Source of the DNA: an uncultured Tenacibaculum sp.
GTDB lineage: Bacteria > Bacteroidota > Bacteroidia > Flavobacteriales > Flavobacteriaceae
Length of the DNA stretch: 64,000 nucleotides
Assembly: GCA_947504185.1 (NCBI GenBank)
Contig: CANNGJ010000012.1
Location: 30,471 to 94,470, forward strand
Direction: 5' to 3'
The number at the start of each line of letters is the position of its first letter. Within the stretch, counting starts at the first letter, position 1. Under the pieces are notes generated by a model. That model was not told the DNA's origin. It was given only the letters and a program-made list of their open reading frames with translations, and searched no databases. Positions 62,383 to 64,000 of this stretch are shown here, in pieces. The translations under genes were made by a program, and so were the position numbers.

Positions 62383-63900
62383 ATGACTGAGAACGTAAGA
62401 GTACGATTTGCTCCAAGTCCAACAGGACCTTTGCATATTGGTGGTGTAAGAACTGCTTTATTCAACTATTTATTTGCTAAAAAACACAACGGAACATTTG
62501 TGTTACGTATCGAAGATACCGATCAAACACGTTATGTTGCCAATGCAGAACAATACATCATCGATGCTTTAGAATGGTGTAATATTCCTTTTGATGAAGG
62601 ACCAGGAAAGAATGAAAAATTCGGACCGTATCGTCAGTCAGAACGTAAAGATTTATATAAAAAATATGCAGATCAATTAATTGAAAGCGGTTGGGCATAT
62701 TATGCATTTGATACTGCTGAAGAATTAGATGCACATCGTAAAAACCACGAAGAAAATGGTAAAACATTTACGTATAACTGGCATAATCGCGAAAAGTTAA
62801 ACAGTTCGTTGGCTTTATCGGCTGAAGAAGTGAAAGCTAAACTAGCTGCTGGCGATAAATATGTAATCCGTTTTAAAACTCCGCAAGACGAAACTTTAAT
62901 AATGGAGGATGAAATACGTGGAACAATTAAGATAGATACCAATGTTTTAGACGATAAAGTTTTGTTTAAATCAGACGGAATGCCAACCTATCATTTAGCA
63001 AATATTGTAGATGATCATTTAATGGAAATTAGCCATGTTATTCGTGGTGAAGAATGGTTACCATCAATGGCATTACACGTGTTATTATACAGAGCTTTTG
63101 GTTGGGATGCTCCAAAATTTGCACACTTACCATTAATTTTAAAACCGGTTGGTAAAGGAAAATTAAGCAAGCGTGATGGTGATAAATTAGGTTTCCCAGT
63201 ATTCCCATTAGAATATACCAACGAACAAACAGGTGATGTTTCACGTGGATATAAAGAAGATGGTTATTTTGCCGATGCTTTTATAAACATGTTGGCTTTA
63301 TTAGGATGGAACCCTGGAACAGAACAAGAAATTTTTTCTTTAGAAGCATTAATTGAAGCGTTCGATTTAAGTCGTGTAAGTAAATCTGGAGCTAAGTTTA
63401 GTCCAGATAAAACCAAGTGGTTTAATCAACAATATTTACAGCAAAAATCTGATAAAGAATTAACAGCTTTATACTTACCAATGCTTTCAGAAAAAGGAAT
63501 AACTACTGATGTGGCATTTGCAGAAAAAGTAGTTGGTTTAGTAAAAGAACGTGCTACCTTCGTGGCTGATTTCTGGGAATTATCAAACTTCTTTTTTGTT
63601 AATCCAGAAGAATACGATGCGAAAGCAGCGAAGAAGCAATGGAAAGAAACTACAGGTGAGTTAATGCAAGAATTAGTTTCGGTAATTAAAAATATTGACG
63701 ATTTCTCGATTGAGAATGCACAGACCGAAATTAAAGGATGGATAACCTCAAAAGAAATTGGTTTTGGTAAAGTAATGCAACCACTACGATTAAGTTTAGT
63801 TGGTAAGCTAGCAGGACCTGATTTGTTTGATATCATGACAATGATTGGTAAAGAAACCACAGTACAGCGAATAGAAAACGCTATCAACAAATTATCATAA
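62383..63900 (+). CDS. gltX: Glutamate--tRNA ligase
   Basis: The 505-residue class I synthetase has the HIGH motif in PSPTGPLHIGGVRTALFNYL (residues 11-30) and the KMSKS equivalent in GKLSKRDGD. The anticodon-binding helical domain follows from about residue 330. It charges tRNA-Glu with glutamate in the cytoplasm. Only one gltX is present here; whether the product is discriminating cannot be told. It has its own -7 box and a strong terminator. Confidence 0.97.
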   Translation: MTENVRVRFAPSPTGPLHIGGVRTALFNYLFAKKHNGTFVLRIEDTDQTRYVANAEQYIIDALEWCNIPFDEGPGKNEKFGPYRQSERKDLYKKYADQLIESGWAYYAFDTAEELDAHRKNHEENGKTFTYNWHNREKLNSSLALSAEEVKAKLAAGDKYVIRFKTPQDETLIMEDEIRGTIKIDTNVLDDKVLFKSDGMPTYHLANIVDDHLMEISHVIRGEEWLPSMALHVLLYRAFGWDAPKFAHLPLILKPVGKGKLSKRDGDKLGFPVFPLEYTNEQTGDVSRGYKEDGYFADAFINMLALLGWNPGTEQEIFSLEALIEAFDLSRVSKSGAKFSPDKTKWFNQQYLQQKSDKELTALYLPMLSEKGITTDVAFAEKVVGLVKERATFVADFWELSNFFFVNPEEYDAKAAKKQWKETTGELMQELVSVIKNIDDFSIENAQTEIKGWITSKEIGFGKVMQPLRLSLVGKLAGPDLFDIMTMIGKETTVQRIENAINKLS

Positions 63901-63932
63901 AAATAAAAAAGCCGCTAAACAGCGTAGTCATG

Positions 63933-63962
63933 GTCGGAAGAAAAAATCTTCCGACTTTTTTA
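63933..63962 (+). terminator. Intrinsic terminator of gltX
   Basis: The stem GTCGGAAGA/TCTTCCGAC with a five-A loop is followed by seven T residues. Confidence 0.92.
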
Positions 63963-63976
63963 TTTTCCGTCGGTTA

Positions 63977-63984
63977 TAATTTTG
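63977..63984 (+). promoter_or_regulatory. -7 box for a gene beyond the window
   Basis: TAATTTTG matches TANNTTTG. The gene it would drive lies outside the right edge. Confidence 0.4.
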
Positions 63985-64000
63985 GCTTTAATTATTTGAT

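Noticed and set aside
1..64000. tRNA, rRNA, insertion sequences or prophage
   Set aside because: I looked through the intergenic spaces and found no cloverleaf-like sequence, rRNA segment, transposase or phage gene; short ncRNAs cannot be excluded by eye.

Overview
The window looks like chromosomal DNA of a low-GC marine Bacteroidetes bacterium, most likely family Flavobacteriaceae (Tenacibaculum/Polaribacter-like; genus not fixed by what I can see). The reasons are AT-rich coding sequence, few Shine-Dalgarno sites, the Bacteroidetes promoter pattern TTG-N19-TANNTTTG upstream of several genes, many lipoproteins with Bacteroidetes-type signals, and family-typical proteins (DUF1501/DUF1800 pair, DUF3667, DUF4175, GIN-domain protein, ECF sigma operon with a barrel protein). 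No rRNA, tRNA, CRISPR array, transposase or phage module was recognised.

Layout. 1-9.4 kb: the 5' three quarters of a large secreted multidomain protein, then a minus-strand dNTP-metabolism block (dgt, nrdA, nrdB, trxA). 9.5-20.4 kb: two lipoprotein peptidases (S9A prolyl oligopeptidase and M13 PepO-like), two flavoproteins, DUF3667 plus an orphan ABC ATPase, a GreA-like protein and lipoproteins. 20.5-29 kb: an AlbA/Schlafen-type protein, a leucine-rich-repeat gene enclosed by nested inverted repeats (a possible gene cassette), DUF1501/DUF1800, an OmpA/helix-hairpin-helix pair, an ankyrin protein and an antiquitin-type aldehyde dehydrogenase. 29-33 kb: an ECF sigma factor operon whose sigma gene has no ATG/GTG/TTG start. 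33-46 kb: LuxE-like protein, tandem YHS proteins, glpD, MFS exporter, gpsA, flippase, dut, recA, rluE, GNAT acetyltransferases and rpiB.

46-57.4 kb may be the origin domain. A gene-poor, very AT-rich kilobase holds four exact TTATCAACA DnaA-box-like 9-mers, two in each orientation, facing a central AT tract. Nine to eleven kilobases away, three parS-like palindromes (GTTCCAC/GTGGAAC core) lie on both sides of mnmG (gidA). In between are a 55-codon membrane peptide gene, an AraC-type regulator, a lipid kinase, rnr, a GIN-domain protein, tatA, an SPFH protein, DoxX and a methyltransferase. 57-64 kb carries ybeY, DUF4175, an outer-membrane barrel protein, a 52-residue double-glycine-leader Cys-rich peptide gene and gltX.

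Several long reading frames open with a TTG that is really part of a promoter -7 box (TANNTTTG). For these I chose the downstream start and say so in each entry.
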